A stretch of 64,000 bases of DNA from the NCBI GenBank assembly GCA_034509735.1, contig JACGWO010000004.1:15233395-15297394 (forward strand), written 5' to 3'. The DNA comes from Sesamum alatum (lineage: Eukaryota; Streptophyta; Magnoliopsida; Lamiales; Pedaliaceae). The position numbers and the translations under genes are program-made. Below, piece after piece: positions 27,971 through 40,325 of the stretch (positions within the stretch are counted from its first letter, which is position 1; every line of letters begins with the position of its first letter). A model generated the notes under the pieces. That model was given only the letters and a program-made list of their open reading frames with translations, did no database searches and had not been told where the DNA came from.

Positions 27971-29964
27971 TGTTAGAATAGGTGACCATGTAAGCCAATT
28001 TTGGCGGGTATATGTAACCTATGTCTAGACAATTATAGGTGTTTTGATAAATCATTAATGAATAAAGAAGTGAATTTTCATTTGGCATTACTTTGTTTGT
28101 GTTCACTTGCACCTATTTTTCCATATCTGTTCACTACGCAAACAGAGCCCACGGACTGAGATTCGATTTCGGGGACTGGGACTACGCTTGGAGGTAGGTC
28201 CATGGAATCAGTCTTCCCGAATCAGTCCGGAAATCTCCAAGTCAAGGAATCCCGAAAATGGGTACCGGGATTCCATTTGAGACTTGCACTAAGCATCTGC
28301 TGTCGTGTTTCATCGACGGGTGACGAGGATCGTCTAAGCAGTGTTAGTGGGTTAGCCTGCTAGGATGCAGCTGAGTGAGGTGACTCGTGGGAACCGTCTT
28401 ACGGAGGACCTTGAGTATGGTCTGCAAGGTATGACGAGTATTCCCGGTTCCAACGGTACAGGTCAAGTCCTTTGACTTGAGGAATTACTGAGTTTACCTG
28501 TACATCAGAACTGTATCTTAGATATGGTGAGAGATTGCCAGAATTCTCTTTGGTAGTCATAAGCCATGTCTAGTGCAGTCCTGGTGTGCAAAGTGACAGT
28601 AGTTTCCAAGAAAGGATCTGTCTCCTGTCAATAGGTTTTGACAGTTGAGTCTCATGTATGCTCTAGGTCTTGTCCCTAAAACTGTGGCCACAGTGACTGA
28701 ACAGAAGGGAAGGTTTCCCTTGCGGCGTTTAGTGAGGACAGACCGACACTTAGGTCCAAGATGGGTACCTGCGTTATCCGTGCCCTAGACACTAAGTGAT
28801 GAGACCGAAGACAGAAGGACAAGCGTACTGTTTAGAGCCTAAATGTTCATCCCTGAATATTTCACCTAGTCTCTAGTGCCATGGACCGTTGCTAGATGGC
28901 CACCCATGGTAACGGACGGATTCTAGGAATCCGACCAAGTCTAGCTGAATGGTGAACCTAAAGAGTCACACACTATCCACACACAATTAAATATTTAATT
29001 TGGAATTAAATATTGGAGTGAAGGAATGATTAAATTAGATTTAATCGGGACCTTTATTTTTCTTGGAGAAATAATTCTTTCTATTTGATAGAAGGAATTA
29101 AATTGATAAATTGGATTTATCAAAGGAATTTATTTAATGGGCTTAAATAATATTTATATTTATTTTAGCCTCTTGGAAATATTTAAATAGGTTTTTTAAT
29201 ATTTCCATTAAATTAAATTAAATCAACGGTTGAGATTAATGGGAGAGATGGATGGCTAGGATCGTTTTGACTAGGTCAAAACACTAGTTTGACTAGGACT
29301 TTGACTAGGTCAAAATCCTAGTCAAATTAGAGTTCTTAAAAGAGGAGTTTAAAGAGGATTAAAACTCCTCTTCTATATAAACCCCTAGCATCCTACAATT
29401 TACATGATGATGAAACTCCAACACACACACACAACACACACACACGGTTTCTCTCTCTCTCCCATCTCTCTCGTCCGCCCCTCTCTCTCTCAAGAAAATA
29501 GTTTTCTTGATTCTTTTGTTCTTGGAACATTAGAATCTTGATGAATCAATACCATTAATTGATAATGTGTTATTGATTCATCCACTCCAAAATTATACAC
29601 TTGTTCGTTGCTAGCACGACGTGCAAGATACGTGGGTGGATCGTGTGTCACGAATTAGAGGGTCTCAAAGACGGGATCTTGGTGCAAAACGGGGAACAAC
29701 GCGTGTAGCCGTTGAAGACGAAAACGACAACGGGTAGGTCTCGTTTTAAATTTTCGTCCCTCTTTAATTTTCAACCCTATGGCCTCCATGATTTATTTTA
29801 TGTTATACGTTCATGAGATACACCGAATGCCCGGGAAAATTTCAAAGGCACACCCTTTGAAACGTGTTTTTAATTTAAAAGCATGTTTAAATTCCGTTTT
29901 AATTTTTCATTATACCGCGCTTCCGCATTCGCGCTTTTCCCGGGACGATCCACATAATCTTTCA
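27971..29964 (+). repeat. 5' LTR of the copia element
   Basis: 1,994 bases, long for copia. It contains 'ttctatataaaccc' (near 29371) as probable TATA box, followed by an (AC)n/(CT)n leader segment. It ends directly before the primer-binding site. Confidence 0.95.
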
Positions 29965-29965
29965 G

Positions 29966-29977
29966 TGGTATCAGAGC
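29966..29977 (+). other. Primer-binding site (initiator Met tRNA)
   Basis: TGGTATCAGAGC lies two bases after the 5' LTR end. It is the standard complement of the plant initiator methionine tRNA 3' end used by copia elements. Confidence 0.95.
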
Positions 29978-30179
29978 CCGGTTCGGTGTATAGGCCTAGG
30001 GTTTATGTGCGTTTTAAGCATGAAACGTGAAATAGCATGTTGTAATTAAATCTTGAATTTCTTGATTCTTGAAGCATGTTATTTTATTGCTTTTAATTCG
30101 TGTGAATTGCTGAATATTGGTATTTTCTGTTTTTTCTTGGGAATCGGGATGGGAATTAATCTGAAAAACGAGAAAACGT

Positions 30180-30800
30180 CACAGCCGGCCAGCCGGGAAG
30201 GCTGGCCGCGCGCAGCCGAGCGCTGCCGGCAGGGCAGACGCGCGCAGGCATGGGAAGCCTGCGCGCGCGCGCGCTGCCGGCCGCGCAGGGGCAGCGCGCA
30301 GCCGGGCGTGCGCGCATGGAAACGCCTCCAGGCGCGCGCGCGGGCAGACAGAGGTGTCTGCGCGCGCGCGCCCGGCAGGCGCGCCATGCGCGCGCGCGCG
30401 CAAGGCTGGCGGGCGGAGGAGCCCGCGCGCGGACGGGCACCAGGCGCGCCGCCAGGCGCGCGCGCACGCAGACGGAGGCGTCTGCGCGCGCGCGCCCGGC
30501 AGGCACGCCCAGTGCGCGTCTGCGCGCGCGCTCTGCGCGCGACGCAGGGATGCGGCCGGTGGCCAGCAGGCCAGCGCGCGCGCACAGGCAAAGGAGCCTG
30601 CGCGCGCGTCGGCCTGCCGGAACACCAGGCCGCGCAGCGCGCTGCCGGCCAGGCGCGCGCGCACGCAGGCAAGGGCCTGCGCGCGCGCGCCCGGCCAGGC
30701 AGTGCCTGCGCGCGCAGGGGCGGCAGGCTGGGCCTGCTGCCCTGCGCGCACGGCCTACCGGCTGCTGCCGGTGGCGGCGGCCGGCGGCTGCTGCAGCTAG
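30180..30800 (+). repeat. Extremely GC-rich, CGCG-repeat block in the copia leader
   Basis: About 620 bases dominated by 'gcgcgcgcgc' and 'gccggcaggc' words, against an AT-rich surrounding. Variants of 'ctgcgcgcgcgc.cggcaggc' recur irregularly. The long open frames across it on both strands (up to 271 codons, Arg/Ala rich) are a by-product of missing stop codons and are not called as genes. Confidence 0.85.
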
Positions 30801-32220
30801 GGTTTTTTGAAACCCTAGCATTATTATTTTATTTTTTAAATTTATTTTCAGTTTTAATTTTGAATTAATTCTGAAAAATTCGTTTTTTGGGTTCAATTTT
30901 TCCTAAATTCCTAAAGACATTATTTTAGGAGTAAAATAAATGGATTTGGAATCCCGGGGTTATTTTTACTTAAAATAATGAGGAAAGGTTTTTCCTAAAA
31001 CGAGAAAAAATTTTATTACCAATATTTGTGTTTTATTTTTCACACGTTACGCACATGTTCATTTATTTTCATCTTGGATTGATGTGATTGGAAATCATGT
31101 GTTGTTGGAATATTATGATTATGTGATTGGATCATGTAATTATGTGTGTTGGATGGAAATGGATGATCACGAGCCCTAGACCGAATGTATGGTTTAATTT
31201 ACTGTTGGGCCTGTGTGCCTCTTTAACTGCTTTCTCCTTCTCTCTTTCTAGTGCCTTGGAATAATAAGGCTTTCTACCTCCCTCCTTATGTACTCCCCCC
31301 GGGGTTTCGCTGGGGTTTCTAATTTTTTTATATGTAATGAGAGTAGACTAGGAGTGAGGTTTCCATTTTTTTTGTAATTGGTGGAGAAGAAGGAAGGACC
31401 ACATGGAGAGCCCAGACCGGAGGTCCCTTGGCGTTTTCCATGAAGTGAAGAAAGAGAAAAAGAGACCAAGGCCCATCAGAATGATGATTGGGTTACTATT
31501 ATTGTAATAGTATAGGACCAACCCTAGATTGACCATAGATCCACTGCGGGCTCAGTGGATCGCATAGGATTCGGGCTTGTGATCATCCAACAGGGGCGTG
31601 CTAGGCTTTAATTTTGCATGTGGTTATTATGATGGATGAATGGCTTTTATTTATCATATAACTGCTATGGATGGATTTTATTTATGCATTATGGATGAAT
31701 GTATGGATATATTATGAGATCTCGGTCATTCACTACTCTCACATTGGTTGGACCAATGTTGAAATATTAGACCCTAGATAAAGTGGACATGAACTCTAGG
31801 AGTTCGTCCATGCCTTCCAATCCGTGGCATAGTGAGGAAGCTGTTTTAGGTCAATAGCGTGGTCTCGGTCGATTGGGTCGGGTCTAACGCCTAATTAGCA
31901 TGATTCGCTTGGAGTCCTCGGGATCATGCAAAAGGGTGAGGCAATAATCTTGGGAATCTCGTGGAACGAGAATGGTATGGAATACCTCCCACAGGATCTT
32001 TTCCATGCGAATCGTAAAAGCGGGGTATGGGAAAAAATCGCTGTGGATCCCAAGCCCACTAGGAAAGGATTTCCCGAAAACTACGTTTGAGAGTACCGTG
32101 TTTTCGTATAAATAGTGGTTGGATTAAATGACTAAAGACCAAGCATTTAATTATTTTTATCAAACCACCGTCTTTACTTTCTGCTGATCGCGCGTTGTTT
32201 TTCAACATGTAGATTTTAAA
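30801..32220 (+). other. Remainder of the copia untranslated leader
   Basis: AT-rich sequence with no conserved open frame. Short imperfect repeats around 'tatggatggattttatttatg' occur near 31620-31700. It ends directly before the gag start codon. Confidence 0.55.
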
Positions 32221-33105
32221 ATGTCTAAGAACCCACTTTCAACCATTCTTGAGACAAACAAATTTAATGGAACCAACTACAACGACTGGTTGCGCAATCT
32301 CAGGATAGTCCTGGATTATGAGAACCAAGGCTACGTCATGGACGAGCCTCTCCCTAGGACCTTACCGGAAGGATCCACGCCAGAGGAACGTGAGACGTTC
32401 GAGACTTGGCATAAGGATAACCGGAAGGTTCGTAGCATCATACTTGCTTCGATGACCAATGAGATTCAGAAGCAATATGAAAGGCTAGACGATGTCCCTT
32501 CCATAATGGCTCGCCTTAAGGATTGCTATGCAGTCCCGGACCGGCATACTAGGTATGTCGCGACCAAGGCGTTCTTTGGAACTAAAATGACAGAAGGATC
32601 CTCTGTACAAGAACATGGGGTTTAAAATGCTTACCCTAGTGGAAAAGCTCGAGGACCTAAAGGCAGGTCTCGATAACGAAACGTACATAGATGTGATCCT
32701 TCAGTCACTCCCACCCTCCTTTGATCAATTTATTGTCAACTACAACATGAATGCACTTGAGAAGGGTATTCATGAGTTGATCAATATGTTGGTGCAATAC
32801 GAGGCAACGACTAAGAAGTCCACGCCTTCGGTATTGTTTGGAGGTGCTTCTACTTCCAAAACGAAAGGCAAGGGCGCCGGACGTTGGAAAAGGAAGAAAG
32901 GGAAGGGAAAGGCAGTCATAGCAGCTACGAACACTCAGAGTGTTCCCATTGCCAAAGAGGGGAAAGGCAAAGGAAAGGGAAAGGTTGTCTCCAAGCAACA
33001 GTCGAAGGCATATGACATATGTATCAACTGCCGTGAGAAAGGGCATTGGAAGAGAGAGTGCCCCAAACTCTTCTCAAACCAAGGTATATTTGTGATTGAG
33101 GTTAA
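32221..33105 (+). pseudogene. copia gag
   Basis: Starts MSKNPLSTILETNKFNGTNY, the usual beginning of TNT1-like gag, and continues through the gag polyprotein domain. It ends in a zinc knuckle CINCREKGHWKREC (CX2CX4HX4C) at about 33020-33062, where the nucleic-acid-binding part lies. The frame breaks once at about 32610-32625: the first frame stops at 32625 and the second overlaps it from 32615, in a run of four G. Confidence 0.9.
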
Positions 33106-34420
33106 CATGGTCACTAATTCTGCCTCTTGGGTATTGGATACCGGCTGTGGAGCTCACATTTGCAATGATTTGCAGGTGTTGAAAAGAAGCAGAAAACTAA
33201 GTAGCGGGGACATGATCCTGAAGCTCGGAAATGGCAAGGCCATCTCGGCAGAAGCAGTAGGATCCGCCACTTTAGTTATTAGTGATACCATTAGCATAGA
33301 ATTAGAGCAAGTTTATTTTGTACCCAGTATGATTAAAAACATCATTTCCATTCCATTGTTAGACAATAATGGTTATGAGTTTAAAATCAATAAAAAATTG
33401 CTTTTATTTGATGAGGTGTGGAATTGCTCATCTACTTGGTACATTACATAATGGGCTCTATATCTTGCAACAAACGAATTTCGTTCTTAACGCTCAACAC
33501 AAACGGAAATTAGATAATAACGGGAACGCACGTCTGTGGCACGCTAGGCTAGGTCACATATCCCAAGATAGGATGAAAAGGTTGGTAGACTCAAAGAACC
33601 TAGAGGTTGGGGACTTGAGTGATCTACCAACTTGTGAATCTTGTCTAAGAGGGAAAATGACCAAGAAGCCCTTTGTAGGACAAAGCAGGCTTGCCATAGG
33701 TCTGTTGGACTTGGTCCATACAGACGTGTGTGGACCACTAAGGACGCAGGCCCGAGGTGGGTTCTCCTACTTCATAACCTTCACCGATGATCATTCACGG
33801 TATGGTTATGTTTACCTGATGAGGTACAAGTCTGAAGCTCTTGAGAGGTTTAAAGAATTCAGACTTGAAGTGGAGAATCAAAACCAACTGCAAAATTAAA
33901 ATCCTACGGTCAGACCGAGGCGGTGAATACCTTAGTGCCGAATTCCTAGATTATCTAAAGGAACATGGTATAATATCAGAATGGACACCTCCCGGAACAC
34001 CACAGTTAAATGGCGTCTCTGAAAGGAGGAACCGAACCCTGTTGGACATGGTTCGTTCCATGATGAGTTTTACCAAATTGCCCCTATCGTTTTGGGGTTA
34101 TGCATTAGAAACGGCAGCCAAGTTATTGAATTTGGCGCCTACTAGTGTAGTGACCCAAACGCCATATGAGATATGGCACGGCAAGCCTGCATCCTACAAC
34201 TACTTGAAAGTGTGGGGTAGCCCCGCATACGTCAAGAGGTTAGTGGGAGATAAGCTAGAATCCAGGTCTAGTCTATGCAGGTTCGTTGGATACCCTAAAG
34301 AAACTGCGGGTTATTACTTTTATGACCCTTTGGAACAAAAGGTATTTGTTTCAAGGAATGCAGTATTCTTGGAGCAAGGCTTCCCGGAGGATATCCAACC
34401 TGATGAGCTGATCCTTGAGG
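33106..34420 (+). pseudogene. copia protease and integrase
   Basis: The aspartic protease active site WVLDTGCGAH lies near 33127-33160. It is followed after a frame break (about 33400-33440) by the pre-integrase zinc region (WHARLGHIS..., CESCLRGK). The integrase core follows with VHTDVCGPL, FTDDHSRYGY and, after another frame break at about 33870-33899 (run of four A), NGVSERRNRTLLDM as the catalytic glutamate region. Apart from the breaks all expected blocks are present. Confidence 0.9.
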
Positions 34421-36277
34421 AATCAAGTGATGGAACTCAGTCATCAGAAACAGTCGCGGAAACCTCACCTAGAGGATTCAGGATAGACACTAGGAGGACT
34501 GACCTACCTAGAGAAGTCCAACATGCTAGGCATGAAGGACAACCTCAAGGCAGGCCAGCCCCGGCCCCTGAACCGCCGGCTCCGATACAGTCAGCGCCCA
34601 CAGTTACCACTAACGTTCCCGTTCTCCGAAGGTCCACTAGAGAATCCAGACCTCCAGTGAGATATGGATTTCTAGGTGCGACCGATCTTCTGGATAACGA
34701 TCCTAAGACATACGGGGAAGCGATGTCAGACATCGACTCTGGGAGATGGCTTGAGGCCATGAAAACCGAAATGGACTCCATAAGCGAGAACCAAGTTTGG
34801 AGACTTGTAGATCCACCGAAAGGTGTTAAGCCAGTGGGCTGTAAGTGGGTCTACAAGCGCAAACTCGGCGTTGATGGAGAGGTCACTACCTTCAAGGCTA
34901 GGCTTGTAGCTAAGGGATACACTCAACGACCCGGGGTCGATTTTGAGGATACCTACTCGCCAGTAGCCATGGCTAAATCCATTCGGATCCTGCTTGCCAT
35001 AGCAGCATGGTATGACTATGAAATATGGCAGATGGACGTGAAAACGGCCTTCCTCAACGGCTTCGTTGAAGAAGAGATCTATATGGATCAGCCGGAGGGT
35101 TTCACGGTCGCTGGAGAAGAACAGAAAGTCTGTCGTCTCCAGAAGTCCATCTATGGCCTCAAACAAGCTTCCCGGAGTTGGAACATTCGATTTGATGAGG
35201 TAATACGGGGTTATGACTTCATCAAAAACGAATCCGACCCTTGTGTATACAAGAAGGTCAGTGGGAGCTCCATAGTGTTCCTAGTGCTTTACGTGGATGA
35301 CATTCTGCTCATTGGAAATGACGTCAGAATGTTAGGAAACACGAAAGCATGGCTGTCAACCAAGTTTTCCATGAAGGACTTGGGTGAAGCATCCTACATC
35401 CTAGGCATCCAGATTGTCAGGGACAGATCTAAAAGGATGTTAGGGCTCACCCAAAACTCGTATATGGAGAAAGTCCTAAAGAGATATCGAATGGACAACT
35501 CCAAACGAGGGTTCCTTCCTATGAGGCATGGGATCAAGTTGTCCAAGAAAACAGTCCCCGCAGACTGATGAGGAACTTGAAAAGATGAAAGTCATCCCCT
35601 ATGCTTCTGCCGAAGGTAGCATCCAATATGCGGTCCACTGCACCAGGCCTGACATTGCATACGCTTTGAGCGTGACTAGCAGATATCAGTCCTGTGCAGG
35701 AGAGGCACATTGGAATGCAGTTAAGGGCATCCTTAAGTACCTAAGGAGGACTAAGGAAATGTTCTTAGTCTATGGCAATGGAAAACTAATTCTGGAAGGC
35801 TTTAGCGACGCCAGCTTCCAGTCTGATGACGATGATGCCAAGTCTCAATCGGGGTATGTATTCAAGCTCAACGGAGGAGTAGTGGCTTGGAAAAGTTCCA
35901 AGCAAGCAACCACTGCTGACTCCACCACTGAGGCTGAATACATAGCAGCTTCAGAAGCTGCCAAGGAAGCGGTTTGGATGAGAAACTACATCCAAGAGTT
36001 GGGTGTGGTGCCTAGCATCGCCGAGCCCGTTGTCATCTTCTGTGATAACAACGGTGCAATAGCGCAAGCGAAGGAACCGAGATCTCACCACCGTTCCAAA
36101 CACATTCTTAGACGCTACCATCTTCTTAGAGAAATGGTAGGAAGAGGTGACGTTCGGATGGACCGAGTCAACTCAGCAGACAACACAGCAGACCCGCTGA
36201 CAAAGCCTATGTCGCAAAGTGCTCATACGCAACATCTTGAGAAGATGGGGATTAGGCATATGGGTGATTGGCTTTAA
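34421..36277 (+). pseudogene. copia reverse transcriptase and RNase H
   Basis: RT begins around 34780 (NQVWRLVDPPKG). It has KARLVAKGYTQRPGVDFEDT, QMDVKTAFLNG and the catalytic YVDDILLIGND near 35290-35322. The frame breaks at about 35540-35568 inside a run of A. RNase H then continues to 36277 with SDASFQSD, TTEAEYIAAS and the late Asp region FCDNNGAI, ending in NTADPLTKPM. The linker between integrase and RT (34421-34780) is Pro/Glu rich and variable, as normal. Confidence 0.92.
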
Positions 36278-36293
36278 AGGTCAAGTGGGAGAT
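36278..36293 (+). other. Polypurine tract of the copia element
   Basis: The purine-rich 'aggtcaagtgggagat' directly precedes the 3' LTR. Confidence 0.75.
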
Positions 36294-38285
36294 TGTTAGA
36301 ATAGGTGACCATGTAAGCCAATTTTGGCGGGTATATGTAACCTATGTCTAGACAATTATAGGTGTTTTGATAAATCATTAATGAATAAAGAAGTGAATTT
36401 TCATTTGGCATTACTTTGTTTGTGTTCACTTGCACCTATTTTTCCATATCTGTTCACTACGCAAACAGAGCCCACGGACTGAGATTCGATTTCGGGGACT
36501 GGGACTACGCTTGGAGGTAGGTCCATGGAATCAGTCTTCCCGAATCAGTCCGGAAATCTCCAAGTCAAGGAATCCCGAAAATGGGTACCGGGATTCCATT
36601 TGAGACTTGCACTAAGCATCTGCTGTCGTGTTTCATCGACGGGTGACGAGGATCGTCTAAGCAGTGTTAGTGGGTTAGCCTGCTAGGATGCAGCGGACTG
36701 AGGTGACTCGTGGGAACCGTCTTACGGAGGACCTTGAGTATGGTCTGCAAGGTATGACGAGTATTCCCGGTTCCAACGGTACAGGTCAAGTCCTTTGACT
36801 TGAGGAATTACTGAGTTTACCTGTACATCAGAACTGTATCTTAGATATGGTGAGAGATTGCCAGAATTCTCTTTGGTAGTCATAAGCCATGTCTAGTGCA
36901 GTCCTGGTGTGCAAAGTGACAGTAGTTTCCAAGAAAGGATCTGTCTCCTGTCAATAGGTTTTGACAGTTGAGTCTCATGTATGCTCTAGGTCTTGTCCCT
37001 AAAACTGTGGCCACAGTGACTGAACAGAAGGGAAGGTTTCCCTTGCGGCGTTTAGTGAGGACAGACCGACACTTAGGTCCAAGATGGGTACCTGCGTTAT
37101 CCGTGCCCTAGACACTAAGTGATGAGACCGAAGACAGAAGGACAAGCGTACTGTTAGAGCCTAAATGTTCATCCCTGAATATTTCACCTAGTCTCTAGTG
37201 CCATGGACCGTTGCTAGATGGCCACCCATGGTAACGGACGGATTCTAGGAATCCGACCAAGTCTAGCTGAATGGTGAACCTAAAGAGTCACACACTATCC
37301 ACACACAATTAAATATTTAATTTGGAATTAAATATTGGAGTGAAGGAATGATTAAATTAGATTTAATCGGACCTTTATTTTTCTTGGAGAAATAATTCTT
37401 TCTATTTGATAGAAGGAATTAAATTGATAAATTGGATTTATCAAAGGAATTTATTTAATGGGATTAAATAATATTTATATTTATTTTAGCCTCTTGGAAA
37501 TATTTAAATAGGTTTTTAATATTTCCATTAAATTAAATTAAATCAACGGTTGAGATAAATGGGAGAGATGGATGGCTAGGATCGTTTTGACTAGGTCAAA
37601 ACACTAGTTTGACTAGGACTTTGACTAGGTCAAAATCCTAGTCAAATTAGAGTTCTTAAAAGAGGAGTTTAAAGAGGATTAAAACTCCTCTTCTATATAA
37701 ACCCCTAGCATCCTACAATTTACATGATGATGAAACTCCAACACACACACACAACACACACACACGGTTTCTCTCTCTCTCCCATCTCTCTCGTCCGCCC
37801 CTCTCTCTCTCAAGAAAATAGTTTTTCTTGATTCTTTTGTTCTTGGAACATTAGAATCTTGATGAATCAATACCATTAATTGATAATGTGTTATTGATTC
37901 ATCCACTCCAAAATTATACACTTGTTCGTTGCTAGCACGACGTGCAAGATACGTGGGTGGATCGTGTGTCACGAATTAGAGGGTCTCAAAGACGGGATCT
38001 TGGTGCAAAACGGGGAACAACGCGTGTAGCCGTTGAAGACGAAAACGACAACGGGTAGGTCTCGTTTTAAATTTTCGTCCCTCTTTAATTTTCAACCCTA
38101 TGGCCTCCATGATTTATTTTATGTTATACGTTCATGAGATACACCGAATGCCCGGGAAAATTTCAAAGGCACACCCTTTGAAACGTGTTTTTAATTTAAA
38201 AGCATGTTTAAATTCCGTTTTAATTTTTCATTATACCGCGCTTCCGCATTCGCGCTTTTCCCGGGACGATCCACATAATCTTTCA
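36294..38285 (+). repeat. 3' LTR of the copia element
   Basis: 1,992 bases, nearly identical to the 5' LTR, followed by GACAC. Differences seen by eye include cagctgag/cagcggac, cttaaata/attaaata and attaatg/ataaatg, plus single-base changes in T, G and T runs. Confidence 0.95.
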
Positions 38286-38290
38286 GACAC

Positions 38291-40325
38291 ACTCTCGAAG
38301 CTAGCCAACACCGTCTTTACGCAGGAAAAGGATTCCACAGTGGCTCGATAGAAGAGAAGCGTATCATCAGCAAAAAAGAGGTGTGCCACCCTCGGGGCGC
38401 CTGGACACACGACCACCCCTGAATGCGTCCTTCGGCCTCCTCTTTAGAAATCATGCAGCTTAGAATCTCTGCACAAAAAAGAAAAGATACGGGGACAATG
38501 GATCACCTTGACGGAGCCCCCGTTCCGGGACAAACGAGGCACCCGGACAACCATCAAACAACACAGAATAAGAAACCGTAGAAACACACGACATAACAAG
38601 TTTGACAAAATCAGAGTGAAAATCTAATCTAAGCAAAACTCTTTCAAGAAAAACCCACTCCACATAGTCATACTCCTTACTGATATCGAGTTTTAAAGCC
38701 GCATAGCCGACTTTCCCTATACGTTTATGGGCAAGGTGGTGATTAGTCTCGTAGGCCACCAAGACATTGTCAGTAATAAGGCGACCGGGGATAAAAGAGG
38801 ATTGATTCTCAGAGATGAGGGTATCAAGAAAAGGTTTTAAGCCAATTAGCAATGGATATGGAGGCCAGTTTATAAATGACGTTGCAAAGACTGATAGGTC
38901 GGTACTGGGACACAGACCCCGGTCGCACACATTTCGGAAGAAGGGCAATGTGGGTATCATTAAAGTGGGGAAGAGCAACAAAATTATTCAAGAAGTTAAG
39001 AATACAATTAACGACATCAGGACCAAGGATATGCCAAAAATGCTGAAAGAAAACAGGCGACATACCGTCCGGACCAGGTGCTTTGTACGGGTGCATTTGA
39101 TCAAGTGCAAGCTTAACTTCGTCTGGGGAATAGGACAGCAATAGGGCCCGTTCATTGCTTCGATCACCCTCGGCAGAACGGCAGCAAGGATCCCGTCGAC
39201 GGCACTCACATACAGTCTCGTAGAGGCGAAGATCCTATGAAAATATGCATTCACAATGCCCTTAATACGACCATTGTCCGACACTAACTAGCCATCGTCA
39301 GTACGGATAGATTTCAAGGAGTTCCTCCGACGGCGCTCACTAGTGCGAGCATGGAAAAATGTCGTGTTGCGATCCCCCTCCCAAAGCCACTAAGCCTTAC
39401 TATGATGCTTCCACAGAATTTCCTCACGAGCCTATACATCCTCAAGTTCAGCCTTAATAACCTCGATTTGTTGTTTGGAAGAATCAGAGATTGGAACAGA
39501 ACGCAGCTGTTGTAACCGAGCCTCGAGTTCTCGCACCCGCCGACGCAAATTTCTGAATTCAAGTTTGTCCCACGTCCGAAGTTCCCTACCAACCTGATGA
39601 ATACGCCCCTCCGTGGTCTGATCCGTCACCCCCAGCCACCCAGTTGCGGCGAACCACAGCTTCGCACCCTCGCGCTCGGAGCCAAACTGCTTCAAACCTA
39701 AATGGCCGCGAGAGATAAACCCGTGGCTTCGACACCCCATCGGTGCTGATCAAGAGGAGAGCATGATCCAAATACAGTGAACAAACGTGCTGAATATGAG
39801 CCTTGGGGAACACCTGCGACAAACCCGATGTGCCACAAGCGCGGTCCAGACGAGCACGAACTAAGTTGGGCACCTCTCTATTAATACTCCACATGAACGG
39901 GACCCCATCATAGCCCGAATCCACCAACCGGTAGTCCTCCAAACATGACCTAAAATCCCTGATTTGCAAAAGCGGACGATCGTGCTGACCAAAATTCTCG
40001 TGTTGATGAAGGATCTCGTTAAAATCCCCCGCACAGAGCCAAGGCCGAATGGATTGAGAGCTAAGCTGCCACAGGAGAGCCCACAAGTCTTTTCGTTTTG
40101 ACGTGTCAAGATGCCCATAAAAACTCGTAAAACGCCAACAAGTAGCACCAAATTCCCCAACCGAAACATCGACATGATGCCTCGAGAAAGACTAGAGTGT
40201 GACCTGAAGATCCTTGCGCCAAAGCAGTAGCAGACCGCCCAATTTACCCTGTGCATCAACGCCAACCCCTTTAAAATTAAAACGCTCCTTTAACCTATCG
40301 TAGTGTCTAGAACGAGACTTGGTTA
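38291..40325 (-). pseudogene. LINE ORF2, endonuclease and reverse transcriptase
   Basis: On the minus strand from 40325 down, the endonuclease region includes LCAGDFNEIL (near 40030) and LDHALLLI (near 39780). The RT region follows, with MHPYKAPGPDGM (near 39080), [15 protein letters not shown] (near 38790) and [13 protein letters not shown] (near 38500). The catalytic FADDTLLF lies at about 38350-38375. Several frameshifts and stops are present. The first part of the endonuclease is missing (5' truncation). The reading continues at 27970 beyond the copia insertion. Confidence 0.9.

Larger units (their letters stand above)
27971..38285 (+). mobile_element. Ty1/copia LTR retrotransposon, nearly full-length and young
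   Basis: The LTRs 27971-29964 and 36294-38285 both begin TGTTAGAATAGGTGACC and end AATCTTTCA, flanked by the perfect duplication GACAC (27966-27970, 38286-38290). The order gag, protease, integrase, reverse transcriptase, RNase H defines Ty1/copia. I count about four substitutions and four single-base homopolymer-length differences between the two LTRs, so insertion is recent. The gag-pol frame is broken four times. The leader between primer site and gag is unusually long (2.2 kb) and holds a GC-rich block. Confidence 0.97.

Noticed and set aside
29965..29977. tRNA-like sequence TGGTATCAGAGC
   Set aside because: It is the retrotransposon primer-binding site, complementary to a tRNA end, not a tRNA gene.
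29779..30030. Open frame MASMIYFMLYVHEIHRMPGK..., repeated at 38100-38351
   Set aside because: Lies inside the LTR ends, and the two copies are simply the two LTRs; the frame runs out of the LTR into different sequence.
30053..30896. Long overlapping Arg/Ala-rich open frames on both strands (up to 271 codons)
   Set aside because: They follow from the GC-rich CGCG repeats, which lack stop codons; they occur in all frames and have no protein-like composition.
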